A model generated the notes under the pieces. That model was not told the origin of the DNA and did not search any database. It was given only the letters and a program-made list of their open reading frames with translations. Below, piece after piece: positions 51,813 to 60,286 of a stretch of DNA of 64,000 nt (position 1 is the first letter of the stretch; the number at the start of each line of letters is the position of its first letter). The position numbers and the translations under genes were made by a program. The stretch is from Actinocatenispora rupis (GTDB lineage: Bacteria; Actinomycetota; Actinomycetes; Mycobacteriales; Micromonosporaceae). The stretch spans positions 124,001 through 188,000 of the forward strand of contig NZ_BOMB01000019.1 of assembly GCF_016861975.1 (NCBI RefSeq), in the 5' to 3' direction.

Positions 51813-52326
51813 GCGGCCGGTGGCGGGACGCGTGGCGGCAGCGGCGGCAGCACCGCGAGTTCCGGATCGCCGAACCGCGCTGGGACGCCGAGACCCGCCG
51901 GCGGCTGCGGGCGCTCGCCGACCGGGCCGCCGCCACGACCGGGCGCGCCGAACTGCCCGAGTCGGAGCTGGCGCGGGCCGCGACGAGCCTCTGGCAGGCG
52001 CGCCGCACGTTCGGCCGCGCCAGCGATCCGGCGTCCCGTGACCACCGCCAGATCACCCGGTACCTGGCGGCGGTGGACGCGGCGCTCGCCGAGGCCGGCG
52101 TGACGGTACAGGACCACGACGGCGCCGCGTTCGACGCCGGCTACCGGCTCGACGTCGTCGCGTACGTGACGACCCGGGCGTACGCGCGGAGACGGTGCAG
52201 GACACCGTGCGGCCGTCGGTCTACCTGCACGGGCGGCCGATCCAGACGGGACGGGTCATCGTCGGCCGACCGGCCGGCACCGAACAGGACACTCCGGCGG
52301 AGGGCAACCATGCGGGACACCGTTGA
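51809..52326 (+). pseudogene. GrpE-like nucleotide exchange factor, frameshifted
   Basis: The first 118 codons (MSGRWRDAWRQRRQHREFRI to FDAGYRLDVVAY) continue the pattern of GrpE-like partners of Hsp70. Around 52163-52168 the meaningful sequence moves to another frame, where RAETVQDTVRPSVYLHGRPI and QTGRVIVGRP follow, ending at TGA. One base lost between TAC and GACGAC would explain it. Beyond the shift the original frame becomes an Arg/Cys/Ser-rich shadow translation and runs without a stop into the Hsp70 gene. Cause may be mutation, sequencing error or, less likely, programmed slippage; no slippery heptamer is visible. It overlaps Hsp70 by 17 bases. Confidence 0.7.
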
Positions 52327-54802
52327 CTTCGGCATCGACCTCGGTACCACCAACAGCGCGCTCGCGGTGGTCACCGGTGACGAGGTGTCGGTCGTCAGGA
52401 ACAACGAGGGGATGGACCACACGCCGTCGGCGGTGTGGCTGCCGCGGCCGGGCGCGGCCCGGGTCGGCCGGGCGGCGCGCGACCGGGCCGCCGCCGACCC
52501 GGCGAACGTGCACGCCGAGTTCAAGCAGGAGATGGGCCTCAACGACGCGGTCCGCCGGTTCGACCGGGCCGGCGTCGCGCTGACCCCGGTGCAGCTGTCC
52601 GCCGAGGTACTCAAGTCGCTGCGGGCCGACGTCGTGGCCGCCGGGCTCGGCGAGGCGCCCAGAGCGGCGGTGATCACCGTGCCGGCGGCGTTCCAGCTGC
52701 ACCAGAACGAGGCGACGGGGGAGGCGGCGCGGCTGGCCGGCTTCACCGGGACCTGCCCGCTGATCCAGGAACCGACCGCCGCGGCCTTCGCGTACGGGTT
52801 CCACGCGCGCGACACCGACGCGTACTGGATGGTGTTCGACCTGGGGGGCGGCACGTTCGACGCGGCGGTGGTGACCACCCGCGACGGGCAGCTCCAGGTC
52901 GTCGACCACGCCGGCGACCCGCACCTGGGCGGCAAGGACATCGACTGGGCGATCGTGGAGCGGCTGCTGGTGCCGGCCGTGGTCCGCGAGTACGGGCTGG
53001 CGGGCTTCGCCCGCGACGACGAGCGGTGGCTGGCCAGCTTCGCGCGCATGAAGAGCGCCGCGGAGGACGCGAAGATCGCGCTGTCCCGCGTCGACCGCGT
53101 CGTCCTGTACACCGACCTGACCGACGGTACGAAGCCGGTCGGCACCCTGGAGTACGCGCTGACCCGGGCGGAACTGGAACGCGTCGCCGAACCCTTCTAC
53201 GTCCGGGCCGTCAACCGGTGCCGTGCCGCGCTGGCCGAGGCGAACCTGCACGCCGACGACATCGACCGGCTGCTGCTGGTCGGCGGCGCCACGCTCGCGC
53301 CCGGGCTGCGCGCGATGCTCGCCGACCCGCGCGACGGGCTCGGCATCGCGCTCGACGTCAGCCAGGACCCCACGACCGTCGTCGCGCGCGGCGCCGCCGT
53401 GTACGCCGGCACGGTGCCGCTGCCCCGCGCCCCGGTACGCCCGGCCCCGGGCGAGCTCGCCGTGCAGCTCGACCACCCGCGTACGACGAGCCTGACGAGG
53501 GTGGCGGTGACCGGGAAGCTGCACGCCGAGGGCACCGGGTACGAGGTGGTGCTGGCGAACGCGACGACGCGGCCACCGTTCCGGTCGCCGCGGACGGCGG
53601 TGGGCGCGGACGGCACCTTCGCCGTCGATGTACCGCTGCGGGAACTGGCCGTCAACACCGTCACGATCGAGGCGTACGACGCGGGCGGCGACCGTCGGCG
53701 GCTGACCGGGGACACCGCCACGATCCGGCACTGGGCCAACGAACCGGCCCGCCCCGTCCTCACCAACACCATCGGCGTCGCGCAGGCCAGCGGCGCGCTG
53801 GAACCCATGGTGGAGAAGGGACGCAGCCTGCCGGCCACCGAACGCAAGCTGTTCCACACCACCAGCGAACTGCGCCGCTCCGACCCGGACGGCGTCATCC
53901 GCATCCCGATCATGGAGGGCGAACGGACCCGCGCCGACCGCAACCTGCGGGTCGCGGTCGTGGAGATCCGGCCCCGGGACGTCCCGATCGACCTGCCGAA
54001 GGGCTCCGACGTCGAGGTCACCGTCACCATCGACGAGTCCCGGCGGGTCTCCGCCGTCGCCGAGGTACCGCTGGTGAACGAGCAGTTCGACGCCGAGATC
54101 GACCTGGGCGACGTGCCCACACCCGACGCCGACACCCTCCGGTACCGGCTGTCGGAGGCGGAGACGCGGCTGGACCGGCTGCGCACCTCGGCCCGGCGTA
54201 CCGGGTCGGGCGGCGCGGCGGAGATGCTGGCCCGGATCGAGGCGGAGGAGCCGGTGCAGACCGCGCGCGGTGCCGTACACGCCGCCGTACGCGACAGCGC
54301 CGCCGCCGCGGCGGCCGACCGGCAGCTGCGGGACCTGATGGCCGCGCTGGACGAGGTGGCGGACGCCGTCGCCCTCCCCGCCGTACTCGACCGCGTCGCC
54401 GAGCTACTGGCCGACTGCCGCGAGATGGTGGGCCGACTGGGCGACGCCTCGGACCGGGCCGAACTCGCCGACCTGGAGCGCCGGCTCGCCACGGTACGCG
54501 TCGACGGTGCCGCGGCCGCCGCCCGCGACCTGGAGTCCCGCGCCGCCGACCTGCACATCACCCTGCTGAAGCGGGACGGCCATGCCTTCGACGTCGGCCT
54601 GTTCTACGCGCTGCGCGAGATGCAGCCGACGCTGGAGTCGCCGCACCGCGCCGCGGAACTGGTCGCCGAGGGCGAGCAGGCCGTCGCCGCGCAGCGCTGG
54701 GACGTCCTCCGCGGCGTCAACCAGCGGCTCGGCCGACTCGTCCCCGAGGGGTACGACCTGGCCGACGGCGGCATCGTCCGGCCGAATGGGGGCCGCCCGT
54801 GA
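52310..54802 (+). CDS. Non-canonical Hsp70 family chaperone
   Basis: An 830-residue Hsp70 distinct from housekeeping DnaK. The ATPase domain has FGIDLGTTNSALAV, LIQEPTAAAFAYG, WMVFDLGGGTFDAAVV and LLLVGGATLAPGLRAML (residues 7-365). A beta-rich insert of about 95 residues (about 380-475, GELAVQLDHP to DTATIRHW) separates it from a substrate-binding-like domain (RSLPATERKLFHTTSELRR, IPIMEGERTRADRNLRVAVV), and the C-terminal 230 residues are helical. It lies in an operon with J-like and GrpE-like genes, so the three could form a dedicated machine. If the upstream frameshift is real, translation from 51809 would yield a 997-residue fusion. Confidence 0.92.
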   Translation: MRDTVDFGIDLGTTNSALAVVTGDEVSVVRNNEGMDHTPSAVWLPRPGAARVGRAARDRAAADPANVHAEFKQEMGLNDAVRRFDRAGVALTPVQLSAEVLKSLRADVVAAGLGEAPRAAVITVPAAFQLHQNEATGEAARLAGFTGTCPLIQEPTAAAFAYGFHARDTDAYWMVFDLGGGTFDAAVVTTRDGQLQVVDHAGDPHLGGKDIDWAIVERLLVPAVVREYGLAGFARDDERWLASFARMKSAAEDAKIALSRVDRVVLYTDLTDGTKPVGTLEYALTRAELERVAEPFYVRAVNRCRAALAEANLHADDIDRLLLVGGATLAPGLRAMLADPRDGLGIALDVSQDPTTVVARGAAVYAGTVPLPRAPVRPAPGELAVQLDHPRTTSLTRVAVTGKLHAEGTGYEVVLANATTRPPFRSPRTAVGADGTFAVDVPLRELAVNTVTIEAYDAGGDRRRLTGDTATIRHWANEPARPVLTNTIGVAQASGALEPMVEKGRSLPATERKLFHTTSELRRSDPDGVIRIPIMEGERTRADRNLRVAVVEIRPRDVPIDLPKGSDVEVTVTIDESRRVSAVAEVPLVNEQFDAEIDLGDVPTPDADTLRYRLSEAETRLDRLRTSARRTGSGGAAEMLARIEAEEPVQTARGAVHAAVRDSAAAAAADRQLRDLMAALDEVADAVALPAVLDRVAELLADCREMVGRLGDASDRAELADLERRLATVRVDGAAAAARDLESRAADLHITLLKRDGHAFDVGLFYALREMQPTLESPHRAAELVAEGEQAVAAQRWDVLRGVNQRLGRLVPEGYDLADGGIVRPNGGRP

Positions 54803-55662
54803 CCGCCGGGCACCGGGACGCCGAGGGCCCGGTCGACGAGCTCGTCGCGGCGCTCGCCCTCGCCGACGCCGCCGCCCTGGCCCGCCGCGGCGCGTACGAG
54901 GAGGCGCTGCGGGCGCTCGACGAGTCCGCTGTGGACGGTCCGGCGGAGTGGGACCTGCGGGCCCGGATCCACGCCCAGCGCGGCGATCTGCCGGCCGCCG
55001 ACGCCGCCTGGCACCGCGTCCTCGCGGTACTCCCGGACGACGCGGACGCGCGCGCCGGTCGCCGCCGCATCGCGCGCACCGCCCACGGCCGCCGCCCGGT
55101 ACCGGTGGTCGCGCTCGGCGCGGCCGGTCTGGTCCTGCTCGCCGCCGGTACGGCGACCGTCGTCGCGCCGCACCACCCGGCCACCCCGCCGGTACGGTCC
55201 GCACCCCCCGCCGTACCCGAGACGCCGCGGCGGGCGACGCCCGACCCGGAACTCGCGCTACTGGCCGACGCGCTGCGCGGACCCGGCGTACGGGTGCGGG
55301 CCCGGTCGCACGACGTGCGGATCGTCTTCACCCGCGGCCTGTACGGCCCGGACGGCGCGGTCCTCACCGCCGACGGCCGGCGCGCGCTCGCCGCGACCGG
55401 CCGCCGGCTGCGCGACCGTACGGTGCGGGTGACGGTGCTCGGCCACGAGGCACGGCTGCTCGGTACGGAGCCGTCCGGCGGCTCGGACCTGGAGGTGTCC
55501 CGGGCGGTCACGGCCGCGGCCGTACTGTCCGCCGCGAGCGGGCTGCCGCTGTCGGCGTTCACGCTGGGCGGCGCCGAGCAGTCGGCCGCGCCGTACGCGG
55601 GGCACGATCCGGCGACGCGGTCCCGCGACCGCACCGTCACCGTGCTCGTTGCTCCGGCGTGA
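54799..55662 (+). CDS. TPR / single-pass membrane protein with OmpA-like C-terminal domain
   Basis: A 287-residue protein. Residues 15-95 contain two TPR-like repeats (AALARRGAYEEALRALDESA, ARIHAQRGDLPAADAAWHRV). One membrane helix follows (101-122), then a Pro-rich linker and a C-terminal domain (150-287) with OmpA/MotB-like pattern: LTADGRRALAATGRRL, VTVLGHEA, SRAVTAAAVLSAASG and SRDRTVTVLVAP. The TPR side faces the cytoplasm and could bind the Hsp70; the OmpA-like side would face peptidoglycan. GTG overlaps the Hsp70 stop by four bases. The assignment of domains is by pattern only. Confidence 0.65.
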   Translation: MTAGHRDAEGPVDELVAALALADAAALARRGAYEEALRALDESAVDGPAEWDLRARIHAQRGDLPAADAAWHRVLAVLPDDADARAGRRRIARTAHGRRPVPVVALGAAGLVLLAAGTATVVAPHHPATPPVRSAPPAVPETPRRATPDPELALLADALRGPGVRVRARSHDVRIVFTRGLYGPDGAVLTADGRRALAATGRRLRDRTVRVTVLGHEARLLGTEPSGGSDLEVSRAVTAAAVLSAASGLPLSAFTLGGAEQSAAPYAGHDPATRSRDRTVTVLVAPA

Positions 55663-55782
55663 GTACGCCGGGCGGGCGTTGAGGCCACGCTCTAGGGTCG
55701 GTACCGCGCGGATGCGGCTACCGCCGGGTGGGACGCCGACGGGTCGCACCGGCGCGGCCTTCGGCGTGAGGGGTGAGGAGCG

Positions 55783-57951
55783 ATGGCGCGCTTGTCGCCG
55801 GGCGATCCCGTCGGCCGGTTCACGCTGCTCGTCCCGCTCGGCGAGGGCAGCATGGCGACGGTGTTCCTGGGCCGCGCCGGCGCCGAACTCGTCGCCGTCA
55901 AGGTGATGAAGGACCACTGGATCGCCGACCCCGACTACCGCGCCCGGTTCCGCCGGGAGATCCGCGCGGCGCGCAGCGTCAACGGCATGTACACGGCCGC
56001 CCCGCTCGACTTCGACGCCGACGCGAGCGCGCCGTGGCTCGCCACCCGGTACCTGCCGGGCCTGTCGCTGCACCAGGCCGTCGCGCTGCACGGCGCCGGA
56101 CTGCCGGCGGGCACCCTGCGCAGCCTCGCGGTCGGGGTGGCGGAGGCGCTCGCGGCGGTGCACGAGGCGCGGGTCGTACACCGGGATCTCAAGCCGGACA
56201 ACGTGTTGCTCACCGCGGACGGGCCGCGCGTGATCGACTTCGGCATCTCCCGGCCCGAGGACGCCACGTTCCTGACGCTGCCGGGCGAGTCGCCGTGGGC
56301 CCGGTCGTACTGGGCGCCGGAGCGGATCGCGGGCGAGCCCGGCTCCCGCCCCTCCGACGTGTACGCGCTGGGTGCGGTGCTGCTGTTCGCGGCGGCCGGC
56401 GCGCACCCGTTCGGCCCGGACGGCGGGCCGGACACCGCACCGGACCTGTCCGCCGTGGCCGACCCGGAGCTGCGCGCGGTGCTCGCCGACTGCCTCCTCC
56501 CGACGCCGGCCGACCGGCCGACCGCGCGGCAGCTCGTGGACCGGATCGGCGCCGGTACGGCGACGCTGTCCGGTACCGGGTGGCTGCCCGACCGGGTCGC
56601 CGCGGCCATCGCCGACCGGGTCGCCGACGCGAAGACCTGGCCGTCGCAGCCGGCCGACCAGCTGTGGCGCCGGGTGCCCGCGGCGGTGCACGGCGCGCCG
56701 ACACTGCCCCCGCCGTCCGCCGGCGCGCCGCACCTGCGCGCCGCCGGCCCCACCGCCGCCCGACTGCCCACCCCCACCCCGCCGTCCCGGGTACGCCGGC
56801 GCGCGGTGCTCGTCGCCGCCGGGGTGCTCGGCCCCGCGGCGGTCGCCGGTACCGCGACGGGACTGCTGTGGCCCCGCGACCGCCGTACGGCGCCACCGGT
56901 CGCGGGACGTTCGGCGAGCCCGTCGTCCACCGCCACGCCACGCGCCGCGCAACGCTGGCGCGTACGCGTCGCCGACGGCACGTACCCGGAGGTGGACGTG
57001 GCCGGCGGGGTCGTCCTCGCCTGGTCGGACACGGCGCTGCGGGCGCTGGACGCGGCGACCGGCCGGCAGCGCTGGCGGCGTACCGCAACGCTGGGTGGGG
57101 CGGGCGTGGCGTTCGCCGACGGCAGCGGTGCGCTGCGCGGCGGCGTCACCGGCGGCCTGGCGTACTTCCTGGACAACAGCGGGTCGCCGTGGACGCTGTG
57201 GGCGCTGTCGCCGGCGACCGGCGCCGTGCGGTGGCGGCGCGAGCTGCCGGGATACCCGACGCCGAAGCCGGTGGCGGCCGGATCGCTGCTGTGCTTCGGC
57301 ACGCCCGACGGGGTACGCGCGGTCTCCGCGAGCGGTGGGCAGGACCGCTGGTCGGCGTCGCTCGACGCGGGTCGTGGGCTGGCCGCCGGGGGCGGTGTGC
57401 TCGCCGCGGTCGGCGACACGGCGGTCACCGCGCTGTCCGCCGACACCGGCGCCCGCACCTGGCGGTACGCGCTGGCCAAGGCCGGAGGGCCGCTGGTCGC
57501 CGCCGGACTCGTCCTGCTGACCGACGAGCAGGGTGCGGTGCACGCGCTGCGCGCCAGCGACGGTCGACCCGCCTGGCGCCGTACGCTCGGCGCCGCCGGC
57601 ACCCTGCGGTACGCGGACGGCACGGTCTTCGCCGCCACCCGCGCCGGCGTCACGTACGCGCTGCGGGCGGCGACCGGGGCCACCGTCTGGTCCTTCCGCC
57701 ACGCGGTGGCCGAGACGTACGGTCACGTCGACGCGCTCGCCCCCACCGGCGGCGCCGTGTACGTGGCCGGCACCGACCGCACCGTGTACGCGCTGGACGC
57801 CGGGACCGGCCGGCCGCGATGGACCTTCCCGGCGCAGGCCGGGCTCACCACCCCGCCGGCCGGCACGGCCGCGCTGGTGTACGTCGGCACCGGGGACGGG
57901 TACGTGCGTGCCCTCGTCCCCCCGAACGGAGGTAGCCGTGGAGGGGCTTGA
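55783..57951 (+). CDS. Transmembrane Ser/Thr kinase with extracellular PQQ beta-propeller
   Basis: A 722-residue receptor-type kinase. The cytoplasmic kinase domain has the glycine loop PLGEGSMATVFLG, Lys40, the catalytic loop VVHRDLKPDNVLL (HRD at 133-135) and IDFGISR (DFG at 152-154). A Pro-rich juxtamembrane stretch and one membrane helix (341-363) lead to an outer PQQ-like propeller (about 390-722) with repeated units such as ALDAATGRQRWRR, ALRASDGRPAWRR and ALDAGTGRPRWTF. GAGGGGTGAGGAG precedes the ATG. It starts 120 bases after the chaperone operon and overlaps the next kinase by 14 bases. The ligand is unknown. Confidence 0.92.
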   Translation: MARLSPGDPVGRFTLLVPLGEGSMATVFLGRAGAELVAVKVMKDHWIADPDYRARFRREIRAARSVNGMYTAAPLDFDADASAPWLATRYLPGLSLHQAVALHGAGLPAGTLRSLAVGVAEALAAVHEARVVHRDLKPDNVLLTADGPRVIDFGISRPEDATFLTLPGESPWARSYWAPERIAGEPGSRPSDVYALGAVLLFAAAGAHPFGPDGGPDTAPDLSAVADPELRAVLADCLLPTPADRPTARQLVDRIGAGTATLSGTGWLPDRVAAAIADRVADAKTWPSQPADQLWRRVPAAVHGAPTLPPPSAGAPHLRAAGPTAARLPTPTPPSRVRRRAVLVAAGVLGPAAVAGTATGLLWPRDRRTAPPVAGRSASPSSTATPRAAQRWRVRVADGTYPEVDVAGGVVLAWSDTALRALDAATGRQRWRRTATLGGAGVAFADGSGALRGGVTGGLAYFLDNSGSPWTLWALSPATGAVRWRRELPGYPTPKPVAAGSLLCFGTPDGVRAVSASGGQDRWSASLDAGRGLAAGGGVLAAVGDTAVTALSADTGARTWRYALAKAGGPLVAAGLVLLTDEQGAVHALRASDGRPAWRRTLGAAGTLRYADGTVFAATRAGVTYALRAATGATVWSFRHAVAETYGHVDALAPTGGAVYVAGTDRTVYALDAGTGRPRWTFPAQAGLTTPPAGTAALVYVGTGDGYVRALVPPNGGSRGGA

Positions 57952-59341
57952 ACCGGACGACCCGCGGACGGTCGGTCCGTTCGCCGTCCGCGCCCGGATC
58001 GGCGCCGGTGGCATGGCTGCCGTGTACCTGGGCGCGACCGCCACCGGCCGCCCGGTCGCGCTGAAGGTGATGTACGCCGGCAACGCCGCGGTCCCCGCGT
58101 ACCGGGAACGGTTCCGGCGCGAGGTGGCGGCCGCGTCCGCGGTGCGCGGCGGGTACGGCGTGGCCGTGGTCGGCGCGGACCCGGGCGCGTCGGTGCCGTG
58201 GCTGGCGATCGAGTTCGTGCCCGCGGTGTCGGTACGCGAGGCGGTCGCGCTGTTCGGGCCGCTGCCGACCGGCGCGGTGTGGTCGCTGGCCGCCGGGCTG
58301 GTCGCGGCGCTGACCGCGGTGCACGACGCCGGTCTGGTGCACCTGGACGTCAAGCCGTCGAACGTGCTGCTCGCTGCCGACGGCCCGCGGCTGATCGACC
58401 TCGGCATCGCCCGCGCCGCGTCGGACCCCGCCGGCCCGCCGGAGGGTACGCGGGGGTTCATGTCGCCGGAGCAGTCCGCCGGCCGCGCGCTCGGCCCGGC
58501 CAGCGACGTGTACTCGCTCGGCGCGACCCTCGCGTACGCGGGGACGGGGCTGGCGCCGACCGTCGACCGCGCCGAACGGCTGGCCGGGCTCGCCGACGAG
58601 ACGCTGCGCGCGGTGGTGGCGCGCTGCCTCGCCGAGGACCCGGCGGCCCGGCCGGGGTTGCCCGAGCTGGCCGCGCACCTCGCCGAGGTCCTGCGCAGCC
58701 GGGAGGAGACCGGCGGCGCCTGGTGGCCCCCGCCGGTACTGGACGAGATCCGGCGGCGGGCGGTGTTGCCGGAGAACCCGCCGCCACCGAAGCCGGTGCC
58801 GCCGGGCGCCCAGCGCCGAACCAGCGTGCCGGTCGCCGGTGTCACCGGGATCGGTTACGGCGCAACGGATCCCGGTCCGTCGGAGCCGCGCCGCAGGGTC
58901 GGTCGGCGGGCCGCGCTGATCGGCGGGCTCGGCGCGCTCGGGGTGCTCGCAGCCGGCCTGGTCGGCGTCGGCGTACGGTCCGCGCTCGGGCAACGCCAGC
59001 ACCCGGACGCCGCCGGTACGCCGGCACCGCACCCGTCGTCGCACTCGCCGTCCCCGTCGCCGAGCCCGCCCAGCCGTACGCTGGAGTTCCGGTTCACCGG
59101 GCAGGTGACACTCACCGCGGTGACGTACACGGTGAACGGGCGGGCCACGACGGTGCGGAACAGGAAGCTGCCGTGGCGGCTGGACGTGCCGGTGCCGCAG
59201 ACGGAGACGACCTGGACGCTGGACGTGCACTTCAGCCCGGGCGAGGTGCAGTACCGGGTGCTGGTGGACGGGTTCCAGCGGGTGAGCGGGGTGGCCGGCA
59301 ACAGCGGGCCGGGCCGCGTCAAGGACCACGGCACGGTGTGA
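57938..59341 (+). CDS. Transmembrane Ser/Thr kinase with HLD/DLG motifs and MmpS-like outer domain
   Basis: A 467-residue kinase with glycine loop RIGAGGMAAVYLG and Lys43. Its catalytic loop reads LVHLDVKPSNVLL (HLD instead of HRD) and the metal loop LIDLGIAR (DLG instead of DFG); the catalytic Asp, Asn and metal Asp are kept, so activity is possible. GTRGFMSPEQSAG and DVYSLGATL complete the core. One membrane helix (324-347) is followed by a His/Ser/Pro linker and a small beta domain (385-467, LEFRFTGQVTLTAVTYTVNG) similar in pattern to MmpS-type proteins. It overlaps the PQQ kinase gene by 14 bases, implying joint expression. Confidence 0.9.
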   Translation: MEGLEPDDPRTVGPFAVRARIGAGGMAAVYLGATATGRPVALKVMYAGNAAVPAYRERFRREVAAASAVRGGYGVAVVGADPGASVPWLAIEFVPAVSVREAVALFGPLPTGAVWSLAAGLVAALTAVHDAGLVHLDVKPSNVLLAADGPRLIDLGIARAASDPAGPPEGTRGFMSPEQSAGRALGPASDVYSLGATLAYAGTGLAPTVDRAERLAGLADETLRAVVARCLAEDPAARPGLPELAAHLAEVLRSREETGGAWWPPPVLDEIRRRAVLPENPPPPKPVPPGAQRRTSVPVAGVTGIGYGATDPGPSEPRRRVGRRAALIGGLGALGVLAAGLVGVGVRSALGQRQHPDAAGTPAPHPSSHSPSPSPSPPSRTLEFRFTGQVTLTAVTYTVNGRATTVRNRKLPWRLDVPVPQTETTWTLDVHFSPGEVQYRVLVDGFQRVSGVAGNSGPGRVKDHGTV

Positions 59342-59409
59342 CAGGACCCCTCTCGCCGCCCCGGCCGTACGGTGCCGGTGTCGGTTCGGGTACACGGAAA
59401 GGGCAGGCC

Positions 59410-60186
59410 ATGACAGCGTCCGCGGCCAGCAAGGTGGAACTGATCCCGCCCGGGGAGAACCTGGTGGACCGGATCTCGTCGGCGCCGAGCGGCACCCTGT
59501 TCGTGACGGGCGCGCACGGCGGGCTGCGGGTCGCGCCGGACACCGCGTTCGAGGTGGTGTTCGGGCGCAACGAGCCGGACGTGCACGTCTGCGTCGGCGC
59601 CGACGACCCGTACGTGAGCCGCCGGCAGGGGACCATCACCTGCGACCGCTCGCGCTGGTTCGTCACGAACGTCGGCGGCGCCACCATCCGGTACCCGCGC
59701 AGGCCACCGGTACTGACCGGGCAGCGGGCCGAGCTGGCCGCGTCGTACGTGCCGCTGTTCGTGGTGTCGGGCGAGCGCGAACACCTGCTGGAGGTACGGA
59801 TCGCGTCGGCCGCGAACCGGCCGCTGGACCTGCACGACAGCCCCACGGCGCGGCGCGAGTGGCCGCTGACCGACGACGAACGGCTCGCGCTGGTCTGCCT
59901 GGCCCAGCGGTACCTGCGGCGCGACCCGGTGCCGCAGCCGATCTCGTGGGAGGCGGCCGCCGCCGAGCTGGCCGAGCTGCGCCCCCGCGAACGCTGGAAC
60001 TGGCGGCGCGTCGCCCGCGTCGTGGAGAAGGTGCGCGCCGCGCTCAGCGCCCGCGGCGTCCACGGGCTGCGCGAGGACGAGGTGCCGCGGCCGATCGGCA
60101 ACGCGCTCAACGTCAACCTGATCCTGGAGTTGCTGGTCAACACGACCACGCTCACCCCGGACGACCTGGCGCTGCTCGGCGACTGA
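59410..60186 (+). CDS. FHA domain protein with C-terminal winged-helix-like domain
   Basis: A 258-residue cytoplasmic protein. Residues about 35-120 form an FHA phosphothreonine-binding domain: VVFGRNEPDVHVCV, DDPYVSRRQGTI (the conserved Arg and Ser-Arg-Arg loop) and WFVTNVGGATI. From residue 155 a helical, DNA-binding-like region follows (WPLTDDERLALVCLAQRYLR, RVARVVEKVRAALSARG). Next to two kinases it is the natural reader of their phosphorylation. It lies 68 bases after the second kinase with GGAAAGGG upstream of the ATG. Whether it binds DNA is an inference from the fold pattern. Confidence 0.85.
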   Translation: MTASAASKVELIPPGENLVDRISSAPSGTLFVTGAHGGLRVAPDTAFEVVFGRNEPDVHVCVGADDPYVSRRQGTITCDRSRWFVTNVGGATIRYPRRPPVLTGQRAELAASYVPLFVVSGEREHLLEVRIASAANRPLDLHDSPTARREWPLTDDERLALVCLAQRYLRRDPVPQPISWEAAAAELAELRPRERWNWRRVARVVEKVRAALSARGVHGLREDEVPRPIGNALNVNLILELLVNTTTLTPDDLALLGD

Positions 60187-60193
60187 CGACGCC

Positions 60194-60232
60194 CGGTACC
60201 GGCGGCCGCATGGCGTGCGACCGCCGGTACCG
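60194..60232. terminator. Hairpin between FHA gene and converging phosphoesterase gene
   Basis: CGGTACCGGCGGCCGC and GCGACCGCCGGTACCG pair over 16 bases with a single G-U type mismatch and a seven-base loop, directly between converging genes. It should terminate transcription from at least the plus strand. Confidence 0.75.
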
Positions 60233-60286
60233 GTGGGGCCGACCGACCGTCGGCGGGTCGGGGGACCGGCCCCGTGGGGGTTGGCG

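Noticed and set aside
52155-52175. Programmed -1 frameshift site in the GrpE-like gene
   Set aside because: No slippery heptamer or obvious downstream pseudoknot; a single-base indel is simpler.
50726-52309. Open frame upstream of Hsp70 suggesting a giant Hsp70 fusion protein
   Set aside because: Before 51809 it is an out-of-frame reading of the J-like gene. Only the part from 51809 has meaning, and that is treated as a frameshifted GrpE-like gene.
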